Virus record (IMG/VR): IMGVR_UViG_3300044951_000343
Coordinates: 1-35,684 of that record
DNA: 35,684 nucleotides
Strand: one strand, 5' to 3'
Source: a virus
Positions 1-8,455 of this stretch are shown one piece after another (position 1 is the first letter of the stretch; every line of letters starts with the position of its first letter). The position numbers were made by a program, and so were the translations under genes. Below the pieces are notes generated by a model, which was given only the letters and a program-made list of their open reading frames with translations, was not told the origin of the DNA and did no database searches.

Positions 1-65
1 TTATTTTTAAAGCCAGACATACGATAGAGCTATACACTCCGATGATTGGCTGGCTTTAAAAATAA
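1..65. repeat. Fold-back inverted repeat at contig start (likely assembly artefact)
   Basis: Bases 1-16 are the exact reverse complement of bases 50-65 (16 of 16), separated by 33 bases. The second copy of this locus, at the right end of the window, does not have the first 13 bases; the sequence before 35559 is different and continues the terminase frame. The first 13 bases are therefore best read as a chimeric fold-back read or hairpin artefact rather than phage sequence. Confidence 0.8.
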
Positions 66-139
66 CAGTTAGTGATTCAGGCATACTACCGCAATCAGAG
101 ATTGACTCATTAAAGCAAGAGTTATCTGAAGACGCATGG
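14..139. repeat. Left copy of 126-bp terminal redundancy
   Basis: Bases 14-139 are identical to 35559-35684. The reading frame of the large terminase passes through the overlap without a break: codon boundaries at 35076+3n land on 14, 17 and so on. This shows that the window is a circular or circularly permuted molecule opened inside the terminase gene, giving a unique length of 35,545 bp. It is more likely an assembly overlap than a true short terminal repeat because it lies in the middle of a gene. Confidence 0.9.
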
Positions 140-856
140 CGTCAAGAGATGGAATGTGACTTTGATGCTGCATTGCCTGGTGCTATATGGGGTCGTGAGT
201 TATACCAAGCAGAGCAAGATGGACGAGTAACTGGCGTAGAGTATGATGAGTTTGCCCCTGTGTTTACTGCATGGGACTTAGGCTACTCTGATGACACGGC
301 TGTGTTCTTCTATCAAGTAGTGCAAGGTGAGGTTCACTTCATTGACTACTACGCTGCTAGTGGCAAATCTATTGACCATTACGCTGCACACATACTAAGC
401 AAGCCTTATAAATACAAGACGCACTTCCTACCACACGATGCTAGAGCTAAGACCTTGGCCTCTGGTGGTAAATCAGTCATTGAGATGTTGGCCGAACACT
501 TGAGCATAACTAAGATGGCAATCACACCTAGCCTATCACTACATGATGGCATACAGGCGGTAAGACAAATGATGCCTAAAGCATGGTTTGATAAAGAGCG
601 TTGTTATGATGGCCTAGAGGCTCTCAAACAGTATCAGCGTGAGTGGGATGATGACAAGAAAATGTTTAGGGATAAACCTAGACACGATTGGACATCTCAT
701 GCGGCAGATGCTATGCGTTATGCTGCTATTAACTGGCGTGAAGAACATAAGCCTGTGGTAGAAGACAAACCAATTAGAGGCATCATGGTCGGTCAGACCG
801 ATGTCACACTCAATGAACTATGGGCCACACAGCCTAAACAACCTAAAAGGATTTAA
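14..856 (+). CDS. terL: Terminase large subunit, C-terminal part
   Basis: This is the C-terminal nuclease half of the DNA-packaging motor ATPase. The gene is split by the ends of the window: the N-terminal 203 codons are at 35076-35684, and after removing the 126-bp overlap the whole protein is 441 aa, a normal size for this family. Visible here are the first nuclease Asp in WDLGYSDD (about residue 249 of the full protein), which starts the RNase H-like fold that cuts the concatemer, and the terminal SHAADAMRY motif near residue 400, typical of the last metal-binding Asp. The stop codon is two bases before the next start codon, in line with a packaging-to-portal operon. Confidence 0.95.
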   Translation, partial: QTYDRAIHSDDWLALKITVSDSGILPQSEIDSLKQELSEDAWRQEMECDFDAALPGAIWGRELYQAEQDGRVTGVEYDEFAPVFTAWDLGYSDDTAVFFYQVVQGEVHFIDYYAASGKSIDHYAAHILSKPYKYKTHFLPHDARAKTLASGGKSVIEMLAEHLSITKMAITPSLSLHDGIQAVRQMMPKAWFDKERCYDGLEALKQYQREWDDDKKMFRDKPRHDWTSHAADAMRYAAINWREEHKPVVEDKPIRGIMVGQTDVTLNELWATQPKQPKRI

Positions 857-858
857 CT

Positions 859-1134
859 ATGAGCGGTATTGCTAATTATGTTGGTGGTTACAAACAAATC
901 ACTGCAACAGGTAATGTATCACCTATCGGCTGCAAGCTATTGGGCATCTTAGTATCAGCGTCATCAAGCGGTACAGTAACCATATACGACTCAGCTACGA
1001 CTACAACATCTACAAAAGTAGTAGACACAATAACATTGACTGCTGGCACATGGTTGCCTATGCCTATCGGCTTTGCTTCTGGCGTATACATCGTTGTTGG
1101 TGGCACATTAAGCGCAACTGTAGTTTACGCATAA
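859..1134 (+). CDS. Small beta-rich putative virion protein
   Basis: A 91-aa protein directly after the terminase gene. It is rich in Thr, Ser, Val and Gly, has one Cys and no predicted membrane segment or signal peptide, and reads as alternating short beta strands such as GTVTIYD and TITLTAGTW. Small beta-sandwich proteins of this composition between terminase and portal are often head decoration or fibre-attachment proteins. That role is inferred from composition and position only; I do not recognise a named family. An antisense reading frame across the same bases is a shadow. Confidence 0.65.
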   Translation: MSGIANYVGGYKQITATGNVSPIGCKLLGILVSASSSGTVTIYDSATTTTSTKVVDTITLTAGTWLPMPIGFASGVYIVVGGTLSATVVYA

Positions 1135-1143
1135 GGATTAACA

Positions 1144-1332
1144 ATGACTGAATTGGAATTGTTAAAGATTGAAATAGCTGAATTAAAAGCAAAGGTAGCA
1201 ATGTTGGAAGTTCGTCCTATTTATGTGCCAACTCCTGCGCCATATCCAATTTATCCATTTAATCCATGGCAACAACCATACATTACTTGTGGTGCATATA
1301 GCACAACCAACACCACAACATCTTCAATTTAA
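1144..1332 (+). CDS. Small protein with short coiled coil and Pro/Tyr-rich tail
   Basis: A 62-aa protein. Residues 1-22 form a leucine-heptad helix (ELELLKIEIAELKAKVAMLE) and the rest is a low-complexity tail rich in Pro, Tyr and Trp, ending in a run of Thr and Ser. It starts after a purine-rich AAGGATTAACA ribosome-binding region and ends nine bases before the portal start, so it is co-transcribed with terminase and portal. I do not recognise the family. A short trimeric or dimeric coiled coil with an extended tail would suit a minor virion component, but this is inference. Confidence 0.55.
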   Translation: MTELELLKIEIAELKAKVAMLEVRPIYVPTPAPYPIYPFNPWQQPYITCGAYSTTNTTTSSI

Positions 1333-1341
1333 GGATAACTC

Positions 1342-3507
1342 ATGGCTAAGGTTTCGCAAATAATGTCAGAGGTACAAACATACCTTGATATGTTTAGCCA
1401 GTACGACAAAGAGTTTGCTAAGTGGGAAGGTCGTGTAGAGAAGATTCTCAAACGCTACCGTGATGACCGTACTACAACTACGGCTCAATCTCACTACAAC
1501 ATCTTGTGGGCTAATGTACAGACTCTGAAGGCTGCAACCTTTAGCCGTATGCCTAAACCAGATGTGTCACGCAGACACAAAGACAGTGACCCTGTTGCTC
1601 GTGTTGCGTCTATGTTGCTAGAGCGTGCTTTAGACTTTGAGATAAGCAATACAGAAGACTTCTACCACTCTCTTAACTCATGCGTCTATGACCGCTTCCT
1701 AGGTGGTCGTGGTACATCATGGATACGCTACGAGCCTATCATTGAAACAGATGACACCTTCGTGTCTGAAGACGAGCTAGACAGCGACTCTGTATCTGAA
1801 TACCTAGACATTGAGCAAACACCAGTAGATTATGTGCATTGGCGTGACTTTGGTCATAACTCCGCTAGGACATGGGACGAGGTATCGTGTGTATGGCGTA
1901 AAGTCTACATGACTCGCCAAATGCTTAAAGAGCGTTTCCCTGAAGACAAGTTTGATGACCTGTGGAAAAGAATACCACTAGACGCTTCACCTGATGAGCC
2001 TCGCACTAAGATGACTGAGGGCGTCACTAAGCGTGGTCTAATCTACGAGGTATGGGATAAAGAAGAGAAGTGCGTCTATTGGATTAGCAAATCCATGGGC
2101 AAAATACTAGACAAGCGTGAAGACCCACTACAGTTAGAGGAGTTCTTCCCATGTCCAGAGCCTATCTACTCTACGCTTACTAACGAAACACTTGTACCAG
2201 TTCCTGACTTCACTCTATACCAAGACCAAGCTAACGAGCTAGACACGCTATCAGACCGTATTAAGGGCCTAGTGGACGCTATGAAGGTTCGTGGCTTCTA
2301 TGACGCTGCAAATGCTGATCTAGGCCGTCTATTTACAGAGGGTGACAACAATACACTTATTCCTGTTAAGAACTACGCTGCCTTTGCTGAAAAAGGTGGC
2401 TTAGGTGGTGCTGTAGAATTCGTTGACCTAACGCCTATTGCTAACGCATTGAACATGGCTTATCAAGCTATGGGTCAAGTTAAACAGCAAATCTACGACA
2501 TTACAGGTATATCTGACATTGTTCGTGGTGCAAGTAACGCTAACGAAACTGCTACTGCTCAACAAATCAAGGGTCAGTACGCTACATTGCGTCTTAAGAC
2601 TTACCAAGACGAAGTGGCACGCTTTGCCTCACAAATACTTAAGATTAAAGCACAGATTATTTGTCAACACTTCCAACCTGAAACCATCCTTAAAATTGGT
2701 GGTGCTGAGTTGCTAAGTCAAACAGACCAACAGTTAGTGCCACAAGCTATTGAGTTGTTAAAAGACAATCCTATGCGTACATTCCGCATTGAGATTGCCA
2801 CAGACTCTATGCTTTACGCTGATGAGCAGCAAGAGAAGACTGACCGTGTAGAGTTCTTACAAGCTACAAGCTCATTCATTGAGAAAGCCATACAAGGCGC
2901 TCAAGCTGTGCCTGAATTGACTCCATTGTTGATGGACTTGCTCAAGTTCGGTGTTCAAGGCTTCCGTGTTGGTCGTACACTAGAGGGTGAGTTTGATACA
3001 TTTGCTGATGCAGAGAAAGAAAAACAAATGCAAGCGGCTGCTAACCCACAACCACCAGCTCCAGACCCTGAAATGATTAAAGCTCAAGCTGAACAACAAA
3101 AAATGCAGATGGAAGCTCAACTAGAGCAAATGCGTATGCAGTTGGAAGGTCAAAAGCTAGAGTTTGAGAAGTATAAAGCTGACCTTGACAACCAAACTAA
3201 GGTCGTTGTAGCCGAGATTAACGCTAAGACAGACCTACACCTTAAGTCATTAGATATTAATGCGGCTAAAGAGCAAGAAACGCTTACTGAAGTCACGCCT
3301 GGTGGCATTGAGCAGCCCACATCTGCATTGTCAGAGTTGATTGAGTCAATAAACAACAACATGGCCATGATGGTAGCTACGCAACAACAGCACAACCAAG
3401 ACTTAGTGTTGCAACAACAAGCAGCCCATGACAACTTAGTGGGTCAGCTAACTAAACCTAAACAGGTTATGCGTGGTGCTGATGGCAAAATTATAGGTGT
3501 GCAATGA
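1342..3507 (+). CDS. Portal protein, P22 gp1-like
   Basis: A 721-aa protein, almost the length of the P22 portal (about 725 aa). The N-terminal part has the layout of P22-type portals: an amphipathic helix, then a region with IEPTD-like acidic loops, and residues around 130-175 with WIRYEPI and DYVHWRDF, typical of the wing/stem core. The portal is the 12-fold ring at the packaging vertex that docks terminase and later the tail factors. Residues of roughly 555-630 are a Gln/Glu/Met/Lys-rich coiled coil, equivalent to the barrel helix of P22. The last 60 residues are repeated in the next gene. The stop overlaps the next start (ATGA). Confidence 0.9.
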   Translation: MAKVSQIMSEVQTYLDMFSQYDKEFAKWEGRVEKILKRYRDDRTTTTAQSHYNILWANVQTLKAATFSRMPKPDVSRRHKDSDPVARVASMLLERALDFEISNTEDFYHSLNSCVYDRFLGGRGTSWIRYEPIIETDDTFVSEDELDSDSVSEYLDIEQTPVDYVHWRDFGHNSARTWDEVSCVWRKVYMTRQMLKERFPEDKFDDLWKRIPLDASPDEPRTKMTEGVTKRGLIYEVWDKEEKCVYWISKSMGKILDKREDPLQLEEFFPCPEPIYSTLTNETLVPVPDFTLYQDQANELDTLSDRIKGLVDAMKVRGFYDAANADLGRLFTEGDNNTLIPVKNYAAFAEKGGLGGAVEFVDLTPIANALNMAYQAMGQVKQQIYDITGISDIVRGASNANETATAQQIKGQYATLRLKTYQDEVARFASQILKIKAQIICQHFQPETILKIGGAELLSQTDQQLVPQAIELLKDNPMRTFRIEIATDSMLYADEQQEKTDRVEFLQATSSFIEKAIQGAQAVPELTPLLMDLLKFGVQGFRVGRTLEGEFDTFADAEKEKQMQAAANPQPPAPDPEMIKAQAEQQKMQMEAQLEQMRMQLEGQKLEFEKYKADLDNQTKVVVAEINAKTDLHLKSLDINAAKEQETLTEVTPGGIEQPTSALSELIESINNNMAMMVATQQQHNQDLVLQQQAAHDNLVGQLTKPKQVMRGADGKIIGVQ

Positions 3508-3698
3508 GTTCTGACGCATTAAAAGGCTTAGTTAAGTCTATCAATGACAATATGCGTCACATGATGAATGTGCAACATGATGGCCACAAGCAATTAATGG
3601 AACATCAAGCTATTGCTCACCTAAACCTAATAGATCGTCTTACACAGCCTAAGCAAGTGGTTCGTGATGAGAATGGCAAAATCATCGGAGTTAAATAA
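3504..3698 (+). CDS. 64-aa paralogue of the portal C-terminus
   Basis: The whole 64-aa product aligns without large gaps to the last 60 residues of the portal just upstream. Both have SINxNM near the start, a His/Gln-rich middle, LTxPKQV and the closing xGKIIGV. The start codon overlaps the portal stop (ATGA), so the two are translationally coupled, and the stop overlaps the next start (TAATG). It looks like a partial tandem duplication that was freed as a separate small protein. A role as a portal-associated barrel or adaptor subunit is inference. Confidence 0.75.
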   Translation: MSSDALKGLVKSINDNMRHMMNVQHDGHKQLMEHQAIAHLNLIDRLTQPKQVVRDENGKIIGVK

Positions 3699-6118
3699 TG
3701 GCGCTAGTATTAGCAGATAGAGTATTAGAAACGACAGCCGTAACAGGGACAGGTAATGCTGCCCTTGGTGGCGCTCAAGCTAACTACCAGACTTTCTCTG
3801 TTATTGGCGATGGCTCTACTACTTACTACACTATTGTAGACAACACAAACAATGAGTGGGAAGTTGGTATTGGTACCTATGTATCAGCAGGCAACTACAT
3901 CTCTCGTGATACAGTATTGTCATCATCTAATGCTGGTGCATTAGTTTACTTTGGCAGTGGCACAAAAGACATATTCTGTGACCTACCTGCCGAGAAGGTT
4001 GCAACACTAGGTGCATTAAGCTATCAAGGCACATGGAACGCATCAACCAATGTACCAACACTAGCAAGTGGCGTAGGTACGCAAGGCTACTATTATGTAG
4101 TAAGCGTGGCAGGCTCAACAAACCTAGATGGCATAACTGATTGGAAGGTCAACGATTACGCTATCTATAACGGTACAGCCTGGCAAAAGATTGACAACAC
4201 AGACGCTGTTACATCGGTAAACGGTCAAACAGGCGTAGTAGTATTGACGGCCAGTGATGTTGGCGCTCAACCTGCTGGCACTTATGTGACCTCAGTAGGT
4301 GCTACAAGCCCTGTTACAAGCTCTGGTGGCACAAGCCCTACTATTGCTATGCCTGCCGCTACAACAAGCGTATCGGGCTATCTCACTAGCACAGATTGGA
4401 ATACATTTAACGGCAAAGCTCCAGCCACATCAGGTACATCCATTCTTTATGGCAATGGCACAGGTGGCTTTAGTAATGTAACGGTAGGCTCAGGATTAAG
4501 CTTTACTGGTGGCACTCTTAGCTCTTCAGGTGGCAGCGGTACGGTAACCAGCGTAGGTGGCACAGGAACTGTTAGCGGTATTAGTTTAAGCGGTACTGTA
4601 ACCTCATCAGGCAACCTAACATTAGGTGGGTCATTAGATTTATCAGCGCCTCCTGCTATTGGTGGAACTACACGCAACAGTGCTGCGTTTACTACAGAAT
4701 TAATAGGCCCATCAGCATCAGCCAACTTCACTCGTTTCCCTAACGCTTTAGCAGTTATATCTGATACCGATTCAAGTATTCAACAAAACGAATCGTTATA
4801 TATTGGCACAATGTCGGAAGCCGTCAGCGTTGGCACTACTTGGGCATCAGGCGTTTATGGTGCTGGTTATACTAATGCAACTGGAAGTGGTCGCGGCACA
4901 GGCGTTACAGGTGAAGGCCATGTTGGTGCGGCTGGCGATACAGGCGTTTGCGTTGGTGTTCGCGGTTACGCAAAAGATGTTCATACAGGCAACTACAACA
5001 TTGGTCTTTATGGCGATGCTGAAAACGGTGACACTGGGTTAACTTATGGTGGCAATGTAGCCTTATTCTTAGCTAACGGTAACATCGTCACATCGTCTGC
5101 GGCTGATAAATCATGGTATTTAGGTGGCAACATTACATTTGATGGCCAAGGCACGGCTAAGACTATTGGCGTAACTAACGGTGCTGTGTTTGCGTTAGGA
5201 ACACCAACATCAGGCACATTGACTAATTGCACAGGCTTGCCAAATGCAGGTCTAGTAAATTCAAGCATAACTATTAACGGCACACCAGTGAGCTTGGGCG
5301 GTTCTGCAAGCGTTGGCACAGTAACTAGCGTAACAGGCACAGCTCCTGTCGTGTCTAGTGGTGGTGCTACACCTGCTATCTCTATGGCAGCGGCTAACAC
5401 AAGCACTAACGGTTATTTAACATCAACCGATTGGAATACCTTTAACGGTAAAGGTTCTGGCACTGTAACTAGCGCATCAGTTGTTAGCGCCAATGGATTT
5501 GCTGGCACCGTGGCTACTGCAACAACAACTCCAGCTATTACAATCTCAACATCTATTACTGGCATTGTTAAAGGTAATGGCACAGCGATTAGTGCAGCTA
5601 CGGCTGGTACAGATTATGTTGCTCCTGGCGGTGCATTGGGTACGCCATCTAGCGGAACTTTAACTAATTGCACTTTTCCTACATTAAACCAAAACACTAC
5701 TGGTTCTGCTGCTACATTTACTAGCACCTCTCAAAACTCTCAATTCAACTCAATTGGAGTAGGAACGGCAGGGTCAGGTACTGCTGGTGAAATTCGTGCT
5801 ACCAACAATGTAACTGCCTACTATTCAGACGATCGTTTTAAAACAAACTTAGGCAACATAACAAAAGCTTTAGATAAAGTGCAGTCTTTAAATGGCTTCT
5901 ATTATGAAGCTAATGAGCTTGCTCAATCTTACGGCTATGAAAAGAAATTAGAGGTTGGTGTATCTGCACAGCAAGTGCAAGCTGTTATGCCAGAGGTTGT
6001 GGCCCCAGCTCCAATTGATGAAAACTATTTGACTGTTAGGTATGAGCGTTTAGTGCCATTGCTAATAGAGGCCATTAAAGAATTAAAAGCAGAAGTTGAC
6101 TCGCTGAAAGGTAAATAA
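3698..6118 (+). CDS. Tail fibre/tailspike with C-terminal S74 intramolecular chaperone
   Basis: An 806-aa fibre protein. The N-terminal 110 residues form a conserved-looking virion attachment domain (starts MALVLADRVLET). Next comes a linker of the type VNGQTGVVVLTASDVGAQ found in many phage fibres, then low-complexity Gly/Thr/Ser repeats with the module YLTSTDWNTFNGK occurring twice. Residues 710-806 are a peptidase S74 chaperone: Ser710 and Lys715 in SDDRFK fit the Ser-Lys autocleavage dyad, followed by VGVSAQQVQAVMPE and a closing coiled coil LLIEAIKELKAEV. In this family the domain trimerises the fibre and then cuts itself off. Position between portal and scaffold is unusual for a fibre gene. 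Confidence 0.88.
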   Translation: MALVLADRVLETTAVTGTGNAALGGAQANYQTFSVIGDGSTTYYTIVDNTNNEWEVGIGTYVSAGNYISRDTVLSSSNAGALVYFGSGTKDIFCDLPAEKVATLGALSYQGTWNASTNVPTLASGVGTQGYYYVVSVAGSTNLDGITDWKVNDYAIYNGTAWQKIDNTDAVTSVNGQTGVVVLTASDVGAQPAGTYVTSVGATSPVTSSGGTSPTIAMPAATTSVSGYLTSTDWNTFNGKAPATSGTSILYGNGTGGFSNVTVGSGLSFTGGTLSSSGGSGTVTSVGGTGTVSGISLSGTVTSSGNLTLGGSLDLSAPPAIGGTTRNSAAFTTELIGPSASANFTRFPNALAVISDTDSSIQQNESLYIGTMSEAVSVGTTWASGVYGAGYTNATGSGRGTGVTGEGHVGAAGDTGVCVGVRGYAKDVHTGNYNIGLYGDAENGDTGLTYGGNVALFLANGNIVTSSAADKSWYLGGNITFDGQGTAKTIGVTNGAVFALGTPTSGTLTNCTGLPNAGLVNSSITINGTPVSLGGSASVGTVTSVTGTAPVVSSGGATPAISMAAANTSTNGYLTSTDWNTFNGKGSGTVTSASVVSANGFAGTVATATTTPAITISTSITGIVKGNGTAISAATAGTDYVAPGGALGTPSSGTLTNCTFPTLNQNTTGSAATFTSTSQNSQFNSIGVGTAGSGTAGEIRATNNVTAYYSDDRFKTNLGNITKALDKVQSLNGFYYEANELAQSYGYEKKLEVGVSAQQVQAVMPEVVAPAPIDENYLTVRYERLVPLLIEAIKELKAEVDSLKGK

Positions 6119-6480
6119 TGTTTGGATTTAACGCATTTGCCTCAACAGCGTTTAACTCATTACTATCGGCTATTACGCCTCCAACACCATCAGCATGGGG
6201 GTCTAAAGGTGGTCTAGGCAAGAAAAAGAAAGAACACATACGCAAGTCAGCTAGAGCTGAGATGCAAGACCATGTAAAAGAGTTATTTGCAGAGCCGGTA
6301 GCAGAAGACTTAAAACAAGAGGTTGCTAAGTATGTTAAGCCGTCACAAGGCTTGTCTATCCATTCCATTGATTACGGCAAATTAGCTCAAGATGTGGACT
6401 TAGTGCAACGGATCATTAACAGATTTAGAGAAATGCAACAAGAACAGGAGGATGAAGCATTACTACTAATGCTCATGTAA
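6118..6480 (+). CDS. Hypothetical protein, basic centre with acidic helical C-terminus
   Basis: A 120-aa protein whose start overlaps the fibre stop (TAATG). Residues 1-22 are moderately hydrophobic, residues 28-45 are a basic patch (GKKKKEHIRKSAR), and the C-terminal half is helical, ending in EQEDEALLLMLM. There is no clear signal peptide. It lies between the fibre and scaffold genes in the structural operon, so a minor virion or assembly role is plausible, but I do not recognise a family. Confidence 0.6.
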   Translation: MFGFNAFASTAFNSLLSAITPPTPSAWGSKGGLGKKKKEHIRKSARAEMQDHVKELFAEPVAEDLKQEVAKYVKPSQGLSIHSIDYGKLAQDVDLVQRIINRFREMQQEQEDEALLLMLM

Positions 6481-6482
6481 CC

Positions 6483-6929
6483 ATGGCTGCTAAAAACGAT
6501 ATAACAGGCGATACTATACAGACTCGCATGAAGGGTAAAACCTTTGATGACAATTACGACAAGATAGATCGCACAGTAAGGTTAGAAGAAAAGCAAGACG
6601 ATCATGAAGACGATTTAGTAACAATGAAAGCTGACTTCTTAGAGCGATGGAATCTTAGTGGTGAAGAAGGCGAAAAGGTTTGGCAAGAAAAGCTAACCAT
6701 GATGTACAGACAAGGCACTGTATCGTTGCCTTATGTCCGTGAAGACTACAAGCCCTATCAGTCAATGATTGATGGTCGCATGATAGAGGGCAAGAAAGCT
6801 CACAGAGAGCATCTAAAGCGTAACAACTGCATAGAAGCAGGTGATATGCCTATAAAGAATCCAGAAAGACCTAGGGATAACTTGAAAGAGCAAATTGCAA
6901 GAGAAGTTTACAACAAATTGCGTTATTAA
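6483..6929 (+). CDS. Hypothetical charged protein in structural operon
   Basis: A 148-aa, highly charged protein beginning two bases after the previous stop. It contains a helical, acid-rich stretch (EEKQDDHEDDLVTMKADF at about residues 36-55) followed by a basic C-terminal third. No membrane segment, signal peptide or known catalytic motif is seen. Spacing and strand place it in the head-gene operon. I do not recognise it; a soluble assembly factor is one possibility. Confidence 0.6.
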   Translation: MAAKNDITGDTIQTRMKGKTFDDNYDKIDRTVRLEEKQDDHEDDLVTMKADFLERWNLSGEEGEKVWQEKLTMMYRQGTVSLPYVREDYKPYQSMIDGRMIEGKKAHREHLKRNNCIEAGDMPIKNPERPRDNLKEQIAREVYNKLRY

Positions 6930-6943
6930 TAAGGGAGCAACAA

Positions 6944-7300
6944 ATGGCAAAAGTTTCAAATTTAACAGGTTCAGGTATCGCTGGCGGTGCTGCACAATCT
7001 GTAGTTGGTTATGTATCATTGGCTCAAACAGCTAGTGGTGCTACACAAGGCGCACAAACCGCTGTTAGCGACATCGTGCAATACACAACATCAACATCTA
7101 ACTACGGCCCTACATTGTCAGCCACAGCAGCACCTGGCGACACAGTAACAATCGTAAACGGTTCAGCTAACACAATCAAAGTATGGCCAGCTTCAGGCTT
7201 TTCAATTGATGGTGGTACTGCCGATGCAGCAGCTACACAAGCAACATTAGTTACCAAACAATATGTTTCACTAGGTAACGGTAACTGGGTAACACTATAA
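6944..7300 (+). CDS. Small beta-rich putative head decoration or structural protein
   Basis: A 118-aa protein with a good ribosome-binding site (AAGGGAGCAAC). It is rich in Ala, Ser, Thr, Gly and Val and free of Cys. Features include the segment SATAAPGDTVTIVNGSANTI and a closing YVSLGNGNWVTL, which read like alternating strands of a beta sandwich. Small proteins of this kind next to scaffold and coat are often decoration proteins. It is followed by a roughly 100-bp intergenic region with tandem repeats, after which the scaffold gene begins. Confidence 0.6.
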   Translation: MAKVSNLTGSGIAGGAAQSVVGYVSLAQTASGATQGAQTAVSDIVQYTTSTSNYGPTLSATAAPGDTVTIVNGSANTIKVWPASGFSIDGGTADAAATQATLVTKQYVSLGNGNWVTL

Positions 7301-7320
7301 ACAACCGACACATAACAACA

Positions 7321-7391
7321 ATGTGTCTAAAAAAATCAGTTTTGTATACATATAAATAAAATATGTACAAAAAAATCAGTTTTATATACAT
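7321..7391. repeat. Two tandem copies of a ~40-bp AT-rich element upstream of scaffold gene
   Basis: Bases 7329-7351 and 7369-7391 agree at 22 of 23 positions (core AAAAAAATCAGTTTT then TATACAT), exactly 40 bp apart, and the bases just before each copy are also similar. This is the only sizeable gap in the structural operon and it lies immediately upstream of scaffold and coat. The second copy runs into the ribosome-binding site AAGGAAG of the scaffold gene. It may be a promoter or operator pair or an mRNA element for high coat expression; TATAAAT and TAAAAT hexamers are present between the copies. Confidence 0.6.
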
Positions 7392-7402
7392 AAGGAAGCA
7401 AA

Positions 7403-8434
7403 ATGGAAAACCAGACTACTCTGGATGAGCCAATTAGCCTAAGAGATACAATTGAAAACGCTATTGAATCAACAGAATCAGCAGTAACAGAAAATACGAC
7501 CTCACAGGACGCTGTAGAAAGCGATAAAACTTCTCGTCCTAGGGATGAGTCAGGTAAATTCGCTAAAACCTCTCAAAACGCTTCAAAAGAGCTTACAGAG
7601 GCATCTGATGACAATGTTGTAGAAAATGATACAAATGTAGCAGAAATTAACACAAAACCTCGTCCTAGTTCATGGAAAAAGGATTACGAGGAGCATTGGG
7701 GTAAGTTAGACCCAACTTTGCAGGATTATATACAGCAAAGGGAAGCTGATTACGCTAAAGGCGTGTCAACTTACAAAAATCAATGGGACATGGCTCAACC
7801 AGTAATGGAAAGCTTGCGTCAATTTGAACCCTTGTTACAACAATATGGCGTAGCTCCACAACAATGGATTACGCAGCTAGGTAATGCTCATGCCAAATTG
7901 GTTATGGGTACACCTGAGCAAAAGATGCAAACCTTTCAACAATTAGCTAATGATTACGGAATTAACTTGGGTGCAGTAACTGGCCAAACAGGTTACGATC
8001 CACAGTTCTCACAATTAGCTCAAGAGTTGGCACAAATAAAAAATCAATGGTCAAGCTTTCAAAGTTCGCAAGAACAATTAGAGCAAGCCCAGTTGCAGAA
8101 TGAGATTTCGTCATTTAAAGATGACAAACCTTATTTTGAAGAAGTTCGTGAAACCATGGCTGGACTACTCCAAAGCGGAATGGCAAACGACCTTCAATCA
8201 GCTTATGACAAAGCTATCCGATTAAACGATGATGTATTTCAGAAAGTAAATGCTGAACAAGCGCAGAAATCTGAAGCAGCTCAACGAGAAAAGGTAGCCC
8301 AGGCAAAAGCGAAGGTACTTTCACCGAAGTCAACAACGCCTACAGCGTCAGCGTCTAGTGGTGGTAAGTCCGCAAGCTCTGCTAGAGATGCAATTATGCA
8401 AGCATTTGAACAGCACTCTAGTGGTTTAATCTGA
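7403..8434 (+). CDS. Capsid scaffolding protein
   Basis: A 343-aa acidic, Gln-rich, largely helical protein directly upstream of the coat gene, the usual place for a scaffold. The N-terminal 90 residues are disordered and Ser/Thr/Glu-rich; a conserved-looking core starts near RPSSWKKDYEEHWGKL (about residue 88), followed by helices and a coiled coil around 210-235. The C-terminal end has a basic Lys/Ala helix and a Ser-rich linker, where P22-type scaffolds bind coat protein. The protein has no Cys. It is expected to direct procapsid assembly and then leave. Assignment is from order and composition. Confidence 0.8.
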   Translation: MENQTTLDEPISLRDTIENAIESTESAVTENTTSQDAVESDKTSRPRDESGKFAKTSQNASKELTEASDDNVVENDTNVAEINTKPRPSSWKKDYEEHWGKLDPTLQDYIQQREADYAKGVSTYKNQWDMAQPVMESLRQFEPLLQQYGVAPQQWITQLGNAHAKLVMGTPEQKMQTFQQLANDYGINLGAVTGQTGYDPQFSQLAQELAQIKNQWSSFQSSQEQLEQAQLQNEISSFKDDKPYFEEVRETMAGLLQSGMANDLQSAYDKAIRLNDDVFQKVNAEQAQKSEAAQREKVAQAKAKVLSPKSTTPTASASSGGKSASSARDAIMQAFEQHSSGLI

Positions 8435-8455
8435 CAATAAATAAGGAGTGACATT

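Noticed and set aside
14-139. The repeat at both ends as a true short terminal repeat like that of T7-type phages.
   Set aside because: It lies in the middle of terL and continues in phase, and is as short as a typical assembly overlap. Real terminal repeats normally lie between genes.
4447-5406. Long antisense frames opposite the tail fibre gene (also 888-1106, 16448-16813, 24092-24688).
   Set aside because: They mirror low-complexity or biased codons of the plus-strand genes, have no ribosome sites, and the peptides look like reversed composition of the real proteins.
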